Shown here one piece after another: positions 1 to 8,994 of a DNA stretch of 42,448 bases. The stretch comes from Euryarchaeota archaeon UBA256. GTDB taxonomy: Archaea > Thermoplasmatota > Poseidoniia > Poseidoniales > Poseidoniaceae. Location of the stretch: positions 1 to 42,448 of the forward strand of contig DACE01000004.1 in the NCBI GenBank assembly GCA_002494645.1, read 5' to 3'. The notes beneath the pieces were generated by a model, which saw only the letters and a list, made by a program, of their open reading frames with translations, was not told the origin of the DNA and made no database searches. The first letter of the stretch is position 1, and each line of letters opens with the position of its first letter. The position numbers and the translations under genes are program-made.

Positions 1-1038
1 CACATTGGGAAGTTGAAGGCGAAGATCGCCCAACTCAAACTCAAGGAAGAGAAGACGGCTGCTCACTCAAAAGCAAGTGGTGGAGGCAAAGGCTTCGAAA
101 TTCGGAAATCCGGTGATGCAACCGTTGCATTGGTCGGATTCCCTTCCGTGGGTAAATCCACGCTGATATCAAAGGTCACGGACGCACACTCCGAAACCGG
201 CGGTTACGCCTTTACGACGCTGACATGTATTCCCGGGGTTATGGAGCACCGCGGAGCTAAAATCCAAATTTTGGATTTACCCGGTCTCATCAAAGGTGCG
301 GCGGAAGGAAAGGGAAGAGGGCGCGAAATCCTCAACGTCATTCGCAGCGCCGACATGGTGCTTTACATCGTTGACCCCTTCCAAGACGGGCATTTTGACG
401 TGCTGCACAGAGAATTGCACAATGCTGGCCTCCGCCTCAACGAGGTCAAACCTCCCGTTTTCATCAAGCGCACCGAACGCGGTGGTATTGAAGTCAGGAG
501 TACGGTAGAACAGACCCATTTGGAACCTGAAGAAATGGCAGACATCATTCGCTCATTCGGCTTCACTTCTGCTCTCGTCACCCTCCGTGAGGATTCTACG
601 GCCGAACAAATCGTTGACGCTTTAGCCGGAAACCGCGTCTATGAGAAAGCCGTCATCGCGGTCAATAAAATCGACATCGCTACGCAACACGACATCGCTC
701 GTGCTCGTAGCGCCCTACCACAGACTTGGCCCATCATGAACATCTCCGCCTTCAAGGACATCGGTTTGGACGAACTCAAGGATTTCATCTACGACAACCT
801 CGGTTTCATGAGGGTTTATCTCAAACCCCAGGGACAAGAAGCCGACATGGAGGAGCCTTTGATTGTCAAGGACGATTCGACCGTACAGAACATTTGCATC
901 AAATTGCATCGTGACTTTGTAAGGAAATTCCGCTTCGCTCGAATCCGAGGACCAAGCGCCAAGTTTGACGACCAGCGGGTAGGGCTTGACCACCAGCTGA
1001 AGGACGGCGACGTTCTTACCATCGTCGTCAAGCGCTGA
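1..1038 (+). CDS. DRG-family (Obg-like) GTPase with C-terminal TGS domain, 5' end cut by window
   Basis: Archaeal homologue of eukaryotic developmentally regulated GTP-binding proteins (DRG1/DRG2), thought to act on ribosomes or translation. The frame is open from base 1 and reads HIGKLKAKIAQLK before the first internal TTG at 13. This is the family's usual N-terminal helix, so the true start lies upstream of the window. Visible G motifs are GFPSVGKST (G1), DLPG (G3) and NKID (G4). The last 70 or so residues form a TGS domain, ending DGDVLTIVVKR. It converges tail to tail with the permease gene across only 5 bp. Identification is firm; the cellular role is known only by family. Confidence 0.95.
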   Translation, partial: HIGKLKAKIAQLKLKEEKTAAHSKASGGGKGFEIRKSGDATVALVGFPSVGKSTLISKVTDAHSETGGYAFTTLTCIPGVMEHRGAKIQILDLPGLIKGAAEGKGRGREILNVIRSADMVLYIVDPFQDGHFDVLHRELHNAGLRLNEVKPPVFIKRTERGGIEVRSTVEQTHLEPEEMADIIRSFGFTSALVTLREDSTAEQIVDALAGNRVYEKAVIAVNKIDIATQHDIARARSALPQTWPIMNISAFKDIGLDELKDFIYDNLGFMRVYLKPQGQEADMEEPLIVKDDSTVQNICIKLHRDFVRKFRFARIRGPSAKFDDQRVGLDHQLKDGDVLTIVVKR

Positions 1039-1043
1039 AGGCA

Positions 1044-3194
1044 CTATTTCGCCACATTGAGCGTGCGGTCGGTTTCTTCGGGGTCAACATATAATGCAGC
1101 AAGGATTACGAAGGTCTCGAGCACTGCAGCGATGTAAAAGATGGTCTGATAGTTGTAGAAGGAAGCGAAGATGGGTGCTAATTGGTAGCCGATAATGGCG
1201 GAGAGGTTCATCATCGCCATGTAGCCAGTGAATTGCGTACCACCCACCTCCGCCCATGTGACCCGCATCATCAGCGAATAGGCACAGATTGAGACGATGG
1301 CCCAGAGGAAGGTATGGACAATCCATACCGTCATCATGAACCAACCTTCACTCCACATCGAGTCAAACATTCCCCAAGTCAGGGTGACCAGTGATGCACT
1401 CAATGCGGCGAACATCAGCATGGATTTCCCACCGAATTGACGACCAAGTTCGCCTCCCGCCATGGCACCTAACATCGTCACGATGAGAATAATACCGCCT
1501 TTCGTGGCGTTGAATTCTTCTTGTGTCCAACCCAACTCTTGCAAGAAGAGCAGGGGGAGGATCGGGATGAGGATGAAGGCCAACGAAATCACAAGGCTGA
1601 CCACAATTCCAAGTTGCGCAGAGCGAACCGAAAAGGCGGTCTTGATATTGCCCAAAATGACGGTGAAATCTCGGACTTCCGCTGGCTCTTCGTTGGCCTG
1701 TTCGACCTCACCAACTGCTTCTTCCTCATCCCACGGGAAGCGTTTCTCACCAGGCCGTTCGCGCATAAACAGGGGGACCAGCATGATCACGACAAGAATC
1801 GGGATTTGAATCAAAAACGCGCCTTTGATGCCAACGGTTCCAATGATAGTTCCCAAACCTGCGCCACCAATGACGCCCCCGAGCGACTTGGCAGTGAACA
1901 TGTAACTGTTCACGCGCTCAAATTCATGCGATTGAAGCACGTCCACCGCCAGAGCATCGGTGGAGACGTCCTGCAGCGCCGTGAACACGTTATAGACGAA
2001 GAACAGGGCGCCCAGCAGCGAGATGTTGTTGGTCAGGTCGGGTACCATCAGCATCGTGATGAGAAGGGTAACCATTCCTGTTTGCGCAATGAGAATCCAA
2101 GGCCGCCGCCTACCCAATTCGGGCATTTGGAAGCGGTCGATAACCGGCCCCCATAGGAATTTGAGCGACCATGGCAAGGTACCGAGAGTGAGGAGGAAGG
2201 CGAGGTCACCAGCATCGGCTCCTTCAGCGGCGAGGAAGGTCACCATGGTCACGGTGATGAAGCCCCAAGGGACACCCTGAGCAACATAAAGGGCAGAGAG
2301 GGTGATGACGCGGGCACGGTAACTGTCAACGAGCGTCTCACCATCGGAACTTGATTCCCCTTCAATCACTTCTTCAGGTTCATTCAAATCGAGGTCGAGA
2401 TGGAAGCGGCTGCGCTGCTTTGTTGAGACATATCCCACGAGGAAGGCTACGGGAACTATCCATCCAGCAAACAAAACGACCGGCAAAGATCCATCCCCTA
2501 CGGCCATGGATACCAATTCTTGTCCATCTTCACCCAAAATGGTGAAATCGATCACGTGAAGGCTCACGGTTGTTTGGACGTTTTCGCCTTCGTCGCTATG
2601 CGTGCAAAAGACTCCTTCAAAAGCACGTGCGTCCACAAGGACATTCAGTTCGTATTCACCAAGAGCCGCGTCACCGAAGGCCAACTGAGACTCGATTTCA
2701 TTGATTGTCAACCCCTCAACTGAGCCGCTGAGCAGGGAGTGATTATGCCATGTCAAGTTCACATCATGTGAACCTGGATTTTCGCCTGAAGCGCTCAGCG
2801 ACCAATCAGATTTCGTCGCCGTTGCTCCGATGATATCTGGGACATCGTCTTCCCCACCTGTGCACAATCCTCCGTTGGCCGTCTCGTCTTCATCGGGATA
2901 ATTCAATTCAAACAGGAATCCAACGACGTTTCCTCCGGCGTCGTCAATGGCCTGGTCTACTAAACTTGATTCCAAACTCCACGAAATTGACTCATCATCT
3001 GCGTAATATGCAGATTTTGATTCAAGTTCAATCGTAGTCCACGTTGATTCCACAACGTAGGAGCCTACCGCCTCGGAGTCGGATGCAGCATCGCCGAGAC
3101 ACCCAGAAAGGGGAAGAACAACGACCATCAGAAGAAGGAAAAGAACAGGTCGCACATCTTGAGGGCTCGCCCAGTAGCCTTCAAGATTGTTCAC
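1044..3194 (-). CDS. AmpG-like MFS permease with N-terminal lipoprotein-like extracytoplasmic domain
   Basis: 716-residue membrane protein in two parts. Residues 15-32 are a hydrophobic signal ending in a lipobox-like LSGC (Cys32). Roughly residues 33-225 are an acidic, soluble, presumably extracytoplasmic domain with three cysteines. One membrane segment follows near 235-255, then a Major Facilitator domain from about 290 to the end. The MFS part carries AmpG-type signatures, YVAQGVPWGF, LKFLWGPVIDR, LGRRRPW and FTALQDVSTDALAVD. AmpG-family carriers import muropeptides or other small solutes; the substrate here is unknown. The start shown is GTG at 3194. A GTG at 3155 would give a more typical lipoprotein signal (MRPVLFLLL...) and may be the real start. 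It lies 27 bp after sufT and could be read through from the SUF operon. Confidence 0.85.
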   Translation of the reverse strand: MNNLEGYWASPQDVRPVLFLLLMVVVLPLSGCLGDAASDSEAVGSYVVESTWTTIELESKSAYYADDESISWSLESSLVDQAIDDAGGNVVGFLFELNYPDEDETANGGLCTGGEDDVPDIIGATATKSDWSLSASGENPGSHDVNLTWHNHSLLSGSVEGLTINEIESQLAFGDAALGEYELNVLVDARAFEGVFCTHSDEGENVQTTVSLHVIDFTILGEDGQELVSMAVGDGSLPVVLFAGWIVPVAFLVGYVSTKQRSRFHLDLDLNEPEEVIEGESSSDGETLVDSYRARVITLSALYVAQGVPWGFITVTMVTFLAAEGADAGDLAFLLTLGTLPWSLKFLWGPVIDRFQMPELGRRRPWILIAQTGMVTLLITMLMVPDLTNNISLLGALFFVYNVFTALQDVSTDALAVDVLQSHEFERVNSYMFTAKSLGGVIGGAGLGTIIGTVGIKGAFLIQIPILVVIMLVPLFMRERPGEKRFPWDEEEAVGEVEQANEEPAEVRDFTVILGNIKTAFSVRSAQLGIVVSLVISLAFILIPILPLLFLQELGWTQEEFNATKGGIILIVTMLGAMAGGELGRQFGGKSMLMFAALSASLVTLTWGMFDSMWSEGWFMMTVWIVHTFLWAIVSICAYSLMMRVTWAEVGGTQFTGYMAMMNLSAIIGYQLAPIFASFYNYQTIFYIAAVLETFVILAALYVDPEETDRTLNVAK

Positions 3195-3221
3195 GGTTGT
3201 ACAAGTATCTGCAATCGGAAC

Positions 3222-3539
3222 TTAATCCCAGATGCCCATGTCCATGCGAGCGTCTTCACTGGCGTGGATTTTCGGATCCCACCGTGGCGTCCAAACGAGA
3301 TTGATATGAACGGTTGACAGACCCTCGGTTTGCAATGCAGCACGATGGGCAGCGGCCATAATTTCAGGAGCGGCGGGACATCCAGGGGACGTCAGGGTGA
3401 GGTCAACTTCAGCGTGCAGACCCTCATCTTTCTCTTCAAAACGAACGTCATAGACCAGTCCGAGTTCAACGATCGAGAGTTCAAGTTCGGGGTCCTCTAC
3501 CTCGTCAAGTTGCACCATCACTGATTCTTTCGTAGCCAT
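3222..3539 (-). CDS. sufT: SufT-like MIP18/DUF59 family Fe-S assembly protein
   Basis: Small acidic protein of the MIP18 (DUF59) family, which assists Fe-S cluster maturation or transfer; SufT is the bacterial member commonly found in SUF operons. Diagnostic residues include the DPELELSIVELGLVYDV block and the LTSPGCPAAPE motif with its conserved cysteine. It is the last gene of the SUF set. An ATG at 3545 would overlap sufE by 4 bp, but a GGAGGG directly abuts it. The ATG at 3539 has that same site at 6-nt spacing, so I chose 3539 (MATKES...). Family assignment is strong; its exact role in this archaeon is inferred from the neighbours. Confidence 0.9.
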   Translation of the reverse strand: MATKESVMVQLDEVEDPELELSIVELGLVYDVRFEEKDEGLHAEVDLTLTSPGCPAAPEIMAAAHRAALQTEGLSTVHINLVWTPRWDPKIHASEDARMDMGIWD

Positions 3540-3541
3540 AC

Positions 3542-3958
3542 TCATCCCTCCATGCTCTGTCGAATCTCATTCATGACCTTATCGTACATGTTACGAAAGC
3601 CGTTTGAACGGCTTGGCGTGAGTGTGTTCAACAATCCCATCTCCTCGGCGAAAGCAGGTGAAATCAGTACGGCTTGGGCAGGTGTCAATCCGTCAAGGGC
3701 AATGGTCAAAATTCCCATGAGACCCTGTACCATTCGGGCATCAGCAGCTGAAAGAAATTGTATGCGGCCGTCATCCAAGACAACGCTGACATGAGCTTCT
3801 GATTGACAGCCACGAACACGGGTGTGTTCGCTCCAGTTATCGGCCGGTAATTCGATGACCTCATCGGCCAATTCAAAGAGCATCTCGAGACGTTCTCGTT
3901 TGTCATCAACTGCTTGGAACTCTTCGACCAATTCTTGGAGTGCCTCAGGGTAGGTCAT
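3542..3958 (-). CDS. sufE: SufE-type sulfur acceptor for SufS
   Basis: 138-residue SufE protein. SufE accepts persulfide sulfur from the SufS cysteine desulfurase and passes it to the SufBCD scaffold. Cys51 in RVRGCQSEAHV is at the same position as the sulfur-accepting cysteine of E. coli SufE, and the length matches the family. It overlaps sufS upstream by 4 bp, and a GGAG lies about 8 nt before the ATG. SufE proteins are mainly bacterial, so its presence here supports bacterial ancestry of the operon. Confidence 0.95.
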   Translation of the reverse strand: MTYPEALQELVEEFQAVDDKRERLEMLFELADEVIELPADNWSEHTRVRGCQSEAHVSVVLDDGRIQFLSAADARMVQGLMGILTIALDGLTPAQAVLISPAFAEEMGLLNTLTPSRSNGFRNMYDKVMNEIRQSMEG

Positions 3959-5157
3959 GCAAATTTCTCCACAATTTCGCCGATCTCAGCGACAAATCCT
4001 TCTGCCTCTTCTCGGGTGTTGTACACGTAAAACGACGCACGAACTGTGCCGGATATGCCTAATCGAGTGAGCAAGGGTTGAGCACAATGATGACCCGTAC
4101 GAACTGCGAAACCTCTTGCATCGAGTAAATGCGCTATGTCTTCGCTGTTGATGGTTGGGTGCAGGAAGGAAACTACGGCCGCATCATCTGCTTCATGACG
4201 CCCATACACCTGCATTCCGAGGTCTCGCAGCGATTGGGCTACCCAAGAAGCAATGGCGATGAGGCGGTCATGCTCCGCATCCAAATCGAAGGATTCCATC
4301 CATTCCAAGGCCGCAGTCCAACCGATAGCTTCAGCGATTCTGGGCGTACCTGCCTCGAATTTGTGTTCATTGGTTTGGTAGGTTGACCCTTCGGTGGTGA
4401 CCGTCTCAATCATGTCTCCTCCACCCATGAACGGCTGCATTGTTTCGAAGGTTGAGGATTCTACAAGAAGCGCACCAATACCCGTTGGGCCACACATCTT
4501 GTGTGCGGAAAAAGCCATGAAATCGGCACCAAAGGCTTCGAAATCAATGGTTGCGTGAGGCACACCTTGTGCTGCATCAATGAGAACTTTGGCTCCTGCC
4601 TGATGGGAGAGGCGAATGATGTCTTCGAGAGGATTCCTTACTCCCAGAACGTTCGAAGTATGGACGACGCAAACGAGAGCTGCTCCCTCAAGGGCGTGCT
4701 CAAAGGCATCCATGTCAAGGGTGAAATGTGGCGTCACCGGAACGTAGCGCAATTCAACGCCTCGTTCTTCAGCCAACATCTGCCACGGTACGATGTCAGA
4801 GTGATGTTCCATTTCGGTTAACACGACGGCATCGCCTTTGTTCAAATTGGCTCGACCCCAAGCATGGGCAACGAGGTTGATGGCTTCGGTCGTACCACTT
4901 GTGATAATGACTTTTGATGCATTGAAACGCTGTTTGAGTTTCGCACGACACGATTCGTAACCCTCTGTAGCCTCTCCGGCCAGAGTATGAACGGCACGGT
5001 GGACATTGGCGTTGGATTTGGAATAATAATCGTTCATAGCATCCAGAACAACCTGAGGTTTCTGGGTCGTTGCTGCGTTATCAAGATAGACAAGCGGATA
5101 GCCGTTGACTTTGCGCTGAAGGATTGGAAATTGATCGCGTAAGTTCAACCCAATCAC
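3955..5157 (-). CDS. sufS: SufS-type PLP-dependent cysteine desulfurase
   Basis: Group II cysteine desulfurase of about 400 residues, releasing sulfur from cysteine as a persulfide for Fe-S assembly. The PLP lysine is K220 in FSAHKMCGPTG. The catalytic cysteine, near residue 359, is in VRTGHHCAQP, the short active-site form typical of SufS rather than IscS. YLDNAATTQKP marks the N-terminus. The start is GTG at 5157, overlapping the sufD stop by 4 bp (GTGA), and sufE follows with another 4-bp overlap, so the pair is tightly coupled. Confidence 0.96.
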   Translation of the reverse strand: MIGLNLRDQFPILQRKVNGYPLVYLDNAATTQKPQVVLDAMNDYYSKSNANVHRAVHTLAGEATEGYESCRAKLKQRFNASKVIITSGTTEAINLVAHAWGRANLNKGDAVVLTEMEHHSDIVPWQMLAEERGVELRYVPVTPHFTLDMDAFEHALEGAALVCVVHTSNVLGVRNPLEDIIRLSHQAGAKVLIDAAQGVPHATIDFEAFGADFMAFSAHKMCGPTGIGALLVESSTFETMQPFMGGGDMIETVTTEGSTYQTNEHKFEAGTPRIAEAIGWTAALEWMESFDLDAEHDRLIAIASWVAQSLRDLGMQVYGRHEADDAAVVSFLHPTINSEDIAHLLDARGFAVRTGHHCAQPLLTRLGISGTVRASFYVYNTREEAEGFVAEIGEIVEKFA

Positions 5158-6194
5158 CGCCTTAATTCACATTCTAAGTGCACAGTGAGCCGGGTTCTCA
5201 TCTCATTGATGAGCGCTTCTTGCTTGAGGTTGGAAAATCCGTCTTGCATGAATCCTTCAATCAGAAGAGCGATGGCCTCATCGGGAGCGAGGCCTCGGCT
5301 CATGAGATAGTGAAGTTGGTCTCGGTCAACGGGAGCACTGGCTGCTCCGTGGGCTGCGGCCACCTCGTCAGCGAGTACTTCCAGTTCAGGAATGGCTTCT
5401 GCCCGAGCCTTTTCAGAGAGGAGGAGATTCTTGAATACTTGACCCGCATCACAGTGGTTCGCATCTTCTGCAATGGCGAGCAGGCCTGTTGAAATTGAAT
5501 GACTCTGATCGTCGCACGCCGCATGGATGTGCAAGGAAGAATCAGTGTGGGGGACGAGGTGGTGAATCTCGATGTGGTGATCCACGTGGCGCTGTTGGTG
5601 ACCGTGAACCGAGATGGCTTGCGTCAATTGGCTACCCGGGGCGGTGAAGACTGTCCGAACGTCGCTCTTGCAGCGGAAACCCCCGATGGAGAGAGAAGCC
5701 AATTCTAAGGAGGCATCTCGACCAATCGACCAATTTTCACAATGCAATAATTTGCTGTTGGCTGACAATTCATTGACCAGCCCAATTGCGCATTGCACGT
5801 TCGCACTGACCTCCCCAGTGATGTGGAGGCCGGCCCAATCGGCTTCACCTGTGAGGTGGATCAAAACCGTCGTATTGTGCTTCATCATAAGGTGAAGGTG
5901 GCCAACGGCAACATGACCCGAAGCCATGGCTTGGACATGGACGATTTCATGATGTCCTGAAGTCTCCAGCGTTTGAGCGGAACCTCCTAACTCGCTCAAA
6001 AAGACGCGACCGATGTCATCATCGATGAGAACTCGTGGCGCTCCTTGAACAAAACTACCGCCCTCGAGCAGTTTCCAATGTACCGGTTGTGCTTCAGGAA
6101 CCTTGTCAACAGAAGTGGGATGGATGCGCGCCCATGGAGTGTAGCGCCACAAATGTTGAGCACGAGAGGGTACGGCCATATCGGCATACTTCAT
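5154..6194 (-). CDS. sufD: SufD scaffold component of the SufBCD complex
   Basis: 346-residue SufD, which pairs with SufB on the SufC ATPase dimer to form the Fe-S assembly scaffold. The C-terminal half carries family signatures: the histidine in AAAHGAASAP, equivalent to the conserved SufD histidine, followed by LHYLMSRGL and the helical tail. The N-terminal half is less conserved, as usual for SufD. The ATG at 6194 overlaps the sufB stop by 4 bp. It is shorter than many bacterial SufD proteins (about 420) but keeps the whole beta-helix core region. Confidence 0.92.
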   Translation of the reverse strand: MKYADMAVPSRAQHLWRYTPWARIHPTSVDKVPEAQPVHWKLLEGGSFVQGAPRVLIDDDIGRVFLSELGGSAQTLETSGHHEIVHVQAMASGHVAVGHLHLMMKHNTTVLIHLTGEADWAGLHITGEVSANVQCAIGLVNELSANSKLLHCENWSIGRDASLELASLSIGGFRCKSDVRTVFTAPGSQLTQAISVHGHQQRHVDHHIEIHHLVPHTDSSLHIHAACDDQSHSISTGLLAIAEDANHCDAGQVFKNLLLSEKARAEAIPELEVLADEVAAAHGAASAPVDRDQLHYLMSRGLAPDEAIALLIEGFMQDGFSNLKQEALINEMRTRLTVHLECELRR

Positions 6195-7597
6195 CCAATC
6201 GAACCCTCCATTTCCAATTCCAGGAGCTTGTTGAGTTCCACTGCATATTCCATGGGCAATTCGCGGGTAAAGGGTTCAAAGAAACCGTTGACGATAAGCC
6301 CCATGGCTTCTTCTTCTGAGAAACCACGGCTCATGAGATAGAAGAGTTGGTCGCCCGAGACCTTCGAGACACTGGCTTCGTGCTCGAGGTCAGCCGTTGA
6401 ATTGCCAACCTCCATGGTCGGATAGGTGTCTGAACGTGAATCGCTATCGAGTATCAATGCGTCACAGACGATTTTTGAGCGGCATCCGTGGGCCTTCGGT
6501 GTGACTTGAAGCATTCCGCGATAGGAGGAGCGGCCCCCGTTTTTGGAGATGGATTTTGAGAGAATATTGGAGGTGGTGTTAGGGGCAAGGTGGTGAACTT
6601 TGGCTCCTGCGTCCTGATGTTGCCCTTTTCCAGCGTACGCCACTGAAATCACTTCAGCGTGAGCACCCTCACCCTTGAGTAATACTGCTGGATACTTCAT
6701 CGTCAATTTCGAACCGATGTTTCCGTCAACCCATTCGATGGTGGCGTTCTCGTGTGCAACACCACGCTTGGTGACCAAATTGAAGACGTTCGCTGACCAG
6801 TTTTGGATGGTTGAGTACCGGATTTTAGCACCTTTCATGGCGATCAATTCGACCACCGCGGAGTGAAGTGAATCTGTAGAATATGTTGGTGCAGTGCAAC
6901 CTTCAACATAGTGGATACTGCTGTCTTCGTCAGCGATGATGAGCGTGCGTTCAAACTGCCCCATATTCTTGGCGTTGATTCTGAAATAGGCTTGGACAGG
7001 CATGGTGACGTGGACACCTTTGGGAACATAGATGAATGAGCCACCCGACCATACGGCAGTGTTGAGGGCTGAGAATTTGTTATCGGTGTGTGGGACGACT
7101 GAGCCGAAATACTTCTTGACAATCTCTGGGTGCGTCTTCAGACCGCTGTCCATGTCCAAGAAGAGGACACCTTGAGATTCCAAGTCCTCACGGATGGAAT
7201 GGTAGACGGCTTCTGATTCGTATTGTGCGGTGACACCGCCCAACCATTTTTGTTCAGCCTCAGGAATTCCAAGACGGTTGAAGGTATTCTTGATGTCTTC
7301 AGGTACATCTTCCCAATCGTTTTCAGTAGCGTTGGATGACCTCAGGAAATACGTGACGTTGTCAAAATTAATTTCATGGAGAGAACCACAATTCCCCCAA
7401 TCCGGCATTTCACGTTCCATGAAGTGGTGATAGGCCTTCACTCGGATTTCGGTCATCCATTCGGGTTCGTTTTTGAGTTCTGAGATATCTCGAACAACTT
7501 GTTCGGAAAGCCCTTTATCAAAACGGATAGTAGAATGTTCTGGGTCGTGGAACCCAAATTGGTAGTCACCTACCGCTTCCCTTGCGTCGTCGCTCAT
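6191..7597 (-). CDS. sufB: SufB, Fe-S cluster assembly scaffold
   Basis: 468-residue SufB, the main scaffold subunit where the nascent cluster forms. The cluster/sulfur cysteine is C378 in HGCRSKIVCDALILD. Other signatures are YFGSVVP, SFIYVPKGV and LFYLMSRGFSEEEA. The reading frame extends 10 codons further upstream, but I chose ATG 7597 (MSDDAREAVG). It forms a 4-bp ATGA overlap with the sufC stop and has GGAGGG at proper spacing (GGAGGGAACTGCATG). It is second in the sufC-B-D-S-E-T order. Confidence 0.96.
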   Translation of the reverse strand: MSDDAREAVGDYQFGFHDPEHSTIRFDKGLSEQVVRDISELKNEPEWMTEIRVKAYHHFMEREMPDWGNCGSLHEINFDNVTYFLRSSNATENDWEDVPEDIKNTFNRLGIPEAEQKWLGGVTAQYESEAVYHSIREDLESQGVLFLDMDSGLKTHPEIVKKYFGSVVPHTDNKFSALNTAVWSGGSFIYVPKGVHVTMPVQAYFRINAKNMGQFERTLIIADEDSSIHYVEGCTAPTYSTDSLHSAVVELIAMKGAKIRYSTIQNWSANVFNLVTKRGVAHENATIEWVDGNIGSKLTMKYPAVLLKGEGAHAEVISVAYAGKGQHQDAGAKVHHLAPNTTSNILSKSISKNGGRSSYRGMLQVTPKAHGCRSKIVCDALILDSDSRSDTYPTMEVGNSTADLEHEASVSKVSGDQLFYLMSRGFSEEEAMGLIVNGFFEPFTRELPMEYAVELNKLLELEMEGSIG

Positions 7598-8349
7598 GCA
7601 GTTCCCTCCGGGGAAGTCTCGAGCCAATCATAGCCTTGGTCTTCGAGTTTATGTGCTAATTCCGGTCCACCTGATCGAACGATCGTACCGTCGATCATCA
7701 CATGGACGAAATCAGGGTGGACGTGGTCAAGGAGTCGCTGGTAGTGAGTGATAATGAGGCAGCCTGCGGTGGGTGCGACTTGGTTGATTCCCTTTGCTAC
7801 AATGCGCAGGGCGTCTATATCCAAACCAGAGTCTGTTTCGTCTAAGAGAGCAAGTTGAGGTTGCAACAAGAGCATTTGAAGAATTTCCAAGCGTTTCTTT
7901 TCTCCGCCGCTGAATCCGTCATTAACATAACGAGAAAGAACTCCTTTTTGCATTTCGAGAGCACCCATTGCCGTGTTCAATTCCTTGCGGAAGGCTCGTC
8001 CTTTCAAGGGCTCATCACGGACCGATTGAACCGATTTTTTGAGGAAGGTTCCTACCTGTACCCCCGGAATCACAGCGGGATATTGAAAGGAAAGGAAGAT
8101 ACCGGCTCGGGCCCGTTCAAAGACACTTAATTCGTCCAAGTTTTGGCCTTTGAAATAAATCGAACCCTGTGTTATTTCGTATGCAGGATGTCCCATAACA
8201 ACGCTTGCAAGCGTTGATTTTCCGGCACCGTTGCGACCCATGATGACGTGGACTTCGCCACGATTTATGACCAAATCCATGCCGTTGAGAATTGGCGTAC
8301 CTTCCACGCTCACGTGAAGGTCTTCAATCCTTAGGATTTCTTCAGCCAT
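7594..8349 (-). CDS. sufC: SufC, ABC-type ATPase of the SufBCD complex
   Basis: Cytosolic ABC ATPase that drives the SufBCD scaffold. Walker A is GRNGAGKST (residues 38-46), the signature is FSGGEKKRLE and Walker B is LALLDETDSGLD, the last typical of SufC. The frame stays open upstream to 8472, but the SufC fold begins at MAEEILRIEDL. ATG 8349 has AGGG six bases upstream. ATG 8355 (MAMAEE) is possible. It is the first gene of the SUF operon, with a TATA-like box at 8383-8390, and is divergent from the Nfu gene. Confidence 0.95.
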   Translation of the reverse strand: MAEEILRIEDLHVSVEGTPILNGMDLVINRGEVHVIMGRNGAGKSTLASVVMGHPAYEITQGSIYFKGQNLDELSVFERARAGIFLSFQYPAVIPGVQVGTFLKKSVQSVRDEPLKGRAFRKELNTAMGALEMQKGVLSRYVNDGFSGGEKKRLEILQMLLLQPQLALLDETDSGLDIDALRIVAKGINQVAPTAGCLIITHYQRLLDHVHPDFVHVMIDGTIVRSGGPELAHKLEDQGYDWLETSPEGTA

Positions 8350-8382
8350 TGCCATCCCTGTCTTTGCGTCTCGTCCCTCCTT

Positions 8383-8390
8383 TATCAATA
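8383..8390 (-). promoter_or_regulatory. Candidate TATA box for the SUF operon
   Basis: Read on the minus strand the site is TATTGATA, 30-37 nt before the two possible sufC starts. It would give a very short leader. A GGAGGG lies between it and the start. No regulator gene or operator repeat is visible nearby. Confidence 0.4.
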
Positions 8391-8486
8391 GATGTAGTTC
8401 ACAAGGTTTGACCAAGTCACAGCGTTGCGACCCGATTGAGCCTGAAACGATGCGAGGATTGAAGGCGGTCAACCCGAGGCAAGGTC

Positions 8487-8957
8487 ATGGACGATGACTT
8501 GGTTGCTGCCTATGCTGCGGAAGCAAAAGCCGCCATGGAAGCAGAAGCAAACCGACGAATTTCGGAGACGACTGACGCTGAAGAGGAAGAACGCCTTCGC
8601 AACATGTCGCTGAAAGAACTCATGGGTTCCGAACATTTCGTCCCTGCTCTTCTGGCTCGCTTAGGGGCGGTTCGAGCTGCTCTTGACGGACACGGTGGCG
8701 GGATTGCAGTAAGTCGATGTGACATCAACGCAGGCTTGGACATCGTACTGGACTTAACCGGGGCCTGTCTCTCATGTGGTGCGGCACCTGGAACGCTTGA
8801 GGGAGTCAAAACCGACCTCGAGAAGGATGATGAAATCGAACGAATACGCTTCTCATCTGCCCTTTTGGATACCTTTGACGACCTCGGACGGGAATTCATT
8901 CTCGCTCATGGAGCAGTCGAATTTGTAGACATTCCATCCTCTGAGTCCGGAGAATGA
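8487..8957 (+). CDS. Nfu-type Fe-S carrier (NifU C-terminal domain)
   Basis: 156-residue acidic protein with an N-terminal helical segment (residues 1-50) and a NifU-like C-terminal domain at about 52-125. The cluster-binding CxxC is C94-L-S-C97 in LTGACLSCGAAPGT. HGGGIAVSRCD matches the family's conserved start, usually HGGDV. Such proteins carry Fe-S clusters from the scaffold to target enzymes. It is divergent from sufC across 137 bp, which fits a role at the end of the same pathway. No clear TATA box was found for it. Confidence 0.9.
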   Translation: MDDDLVAAYAAEAKAAMEAEANRRISETTDAEEEERLRNMSLKELMGSEHFVPALLARLGAVRAALDGHGGGIAVSRCDINAGLDIVLDLTGACLSCGAAPGTLEGVKTDLEKDDEIERIRFSSALLDTFDDLGREFILAHGAVEFVDIPSSESGE

Positions 8958-8994
8958 GCCGAGCCTTTGAAAGCCCAAGTGTTGAGGGTTCCGC

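Noticed and set aside
1521..2156. Plus-strand open frame (211 codons) inside the permease
   Set aside because: Antisense to clear MFS signatures; Gln/His/Arg-rich composition typical of a reverse-strand shadow.
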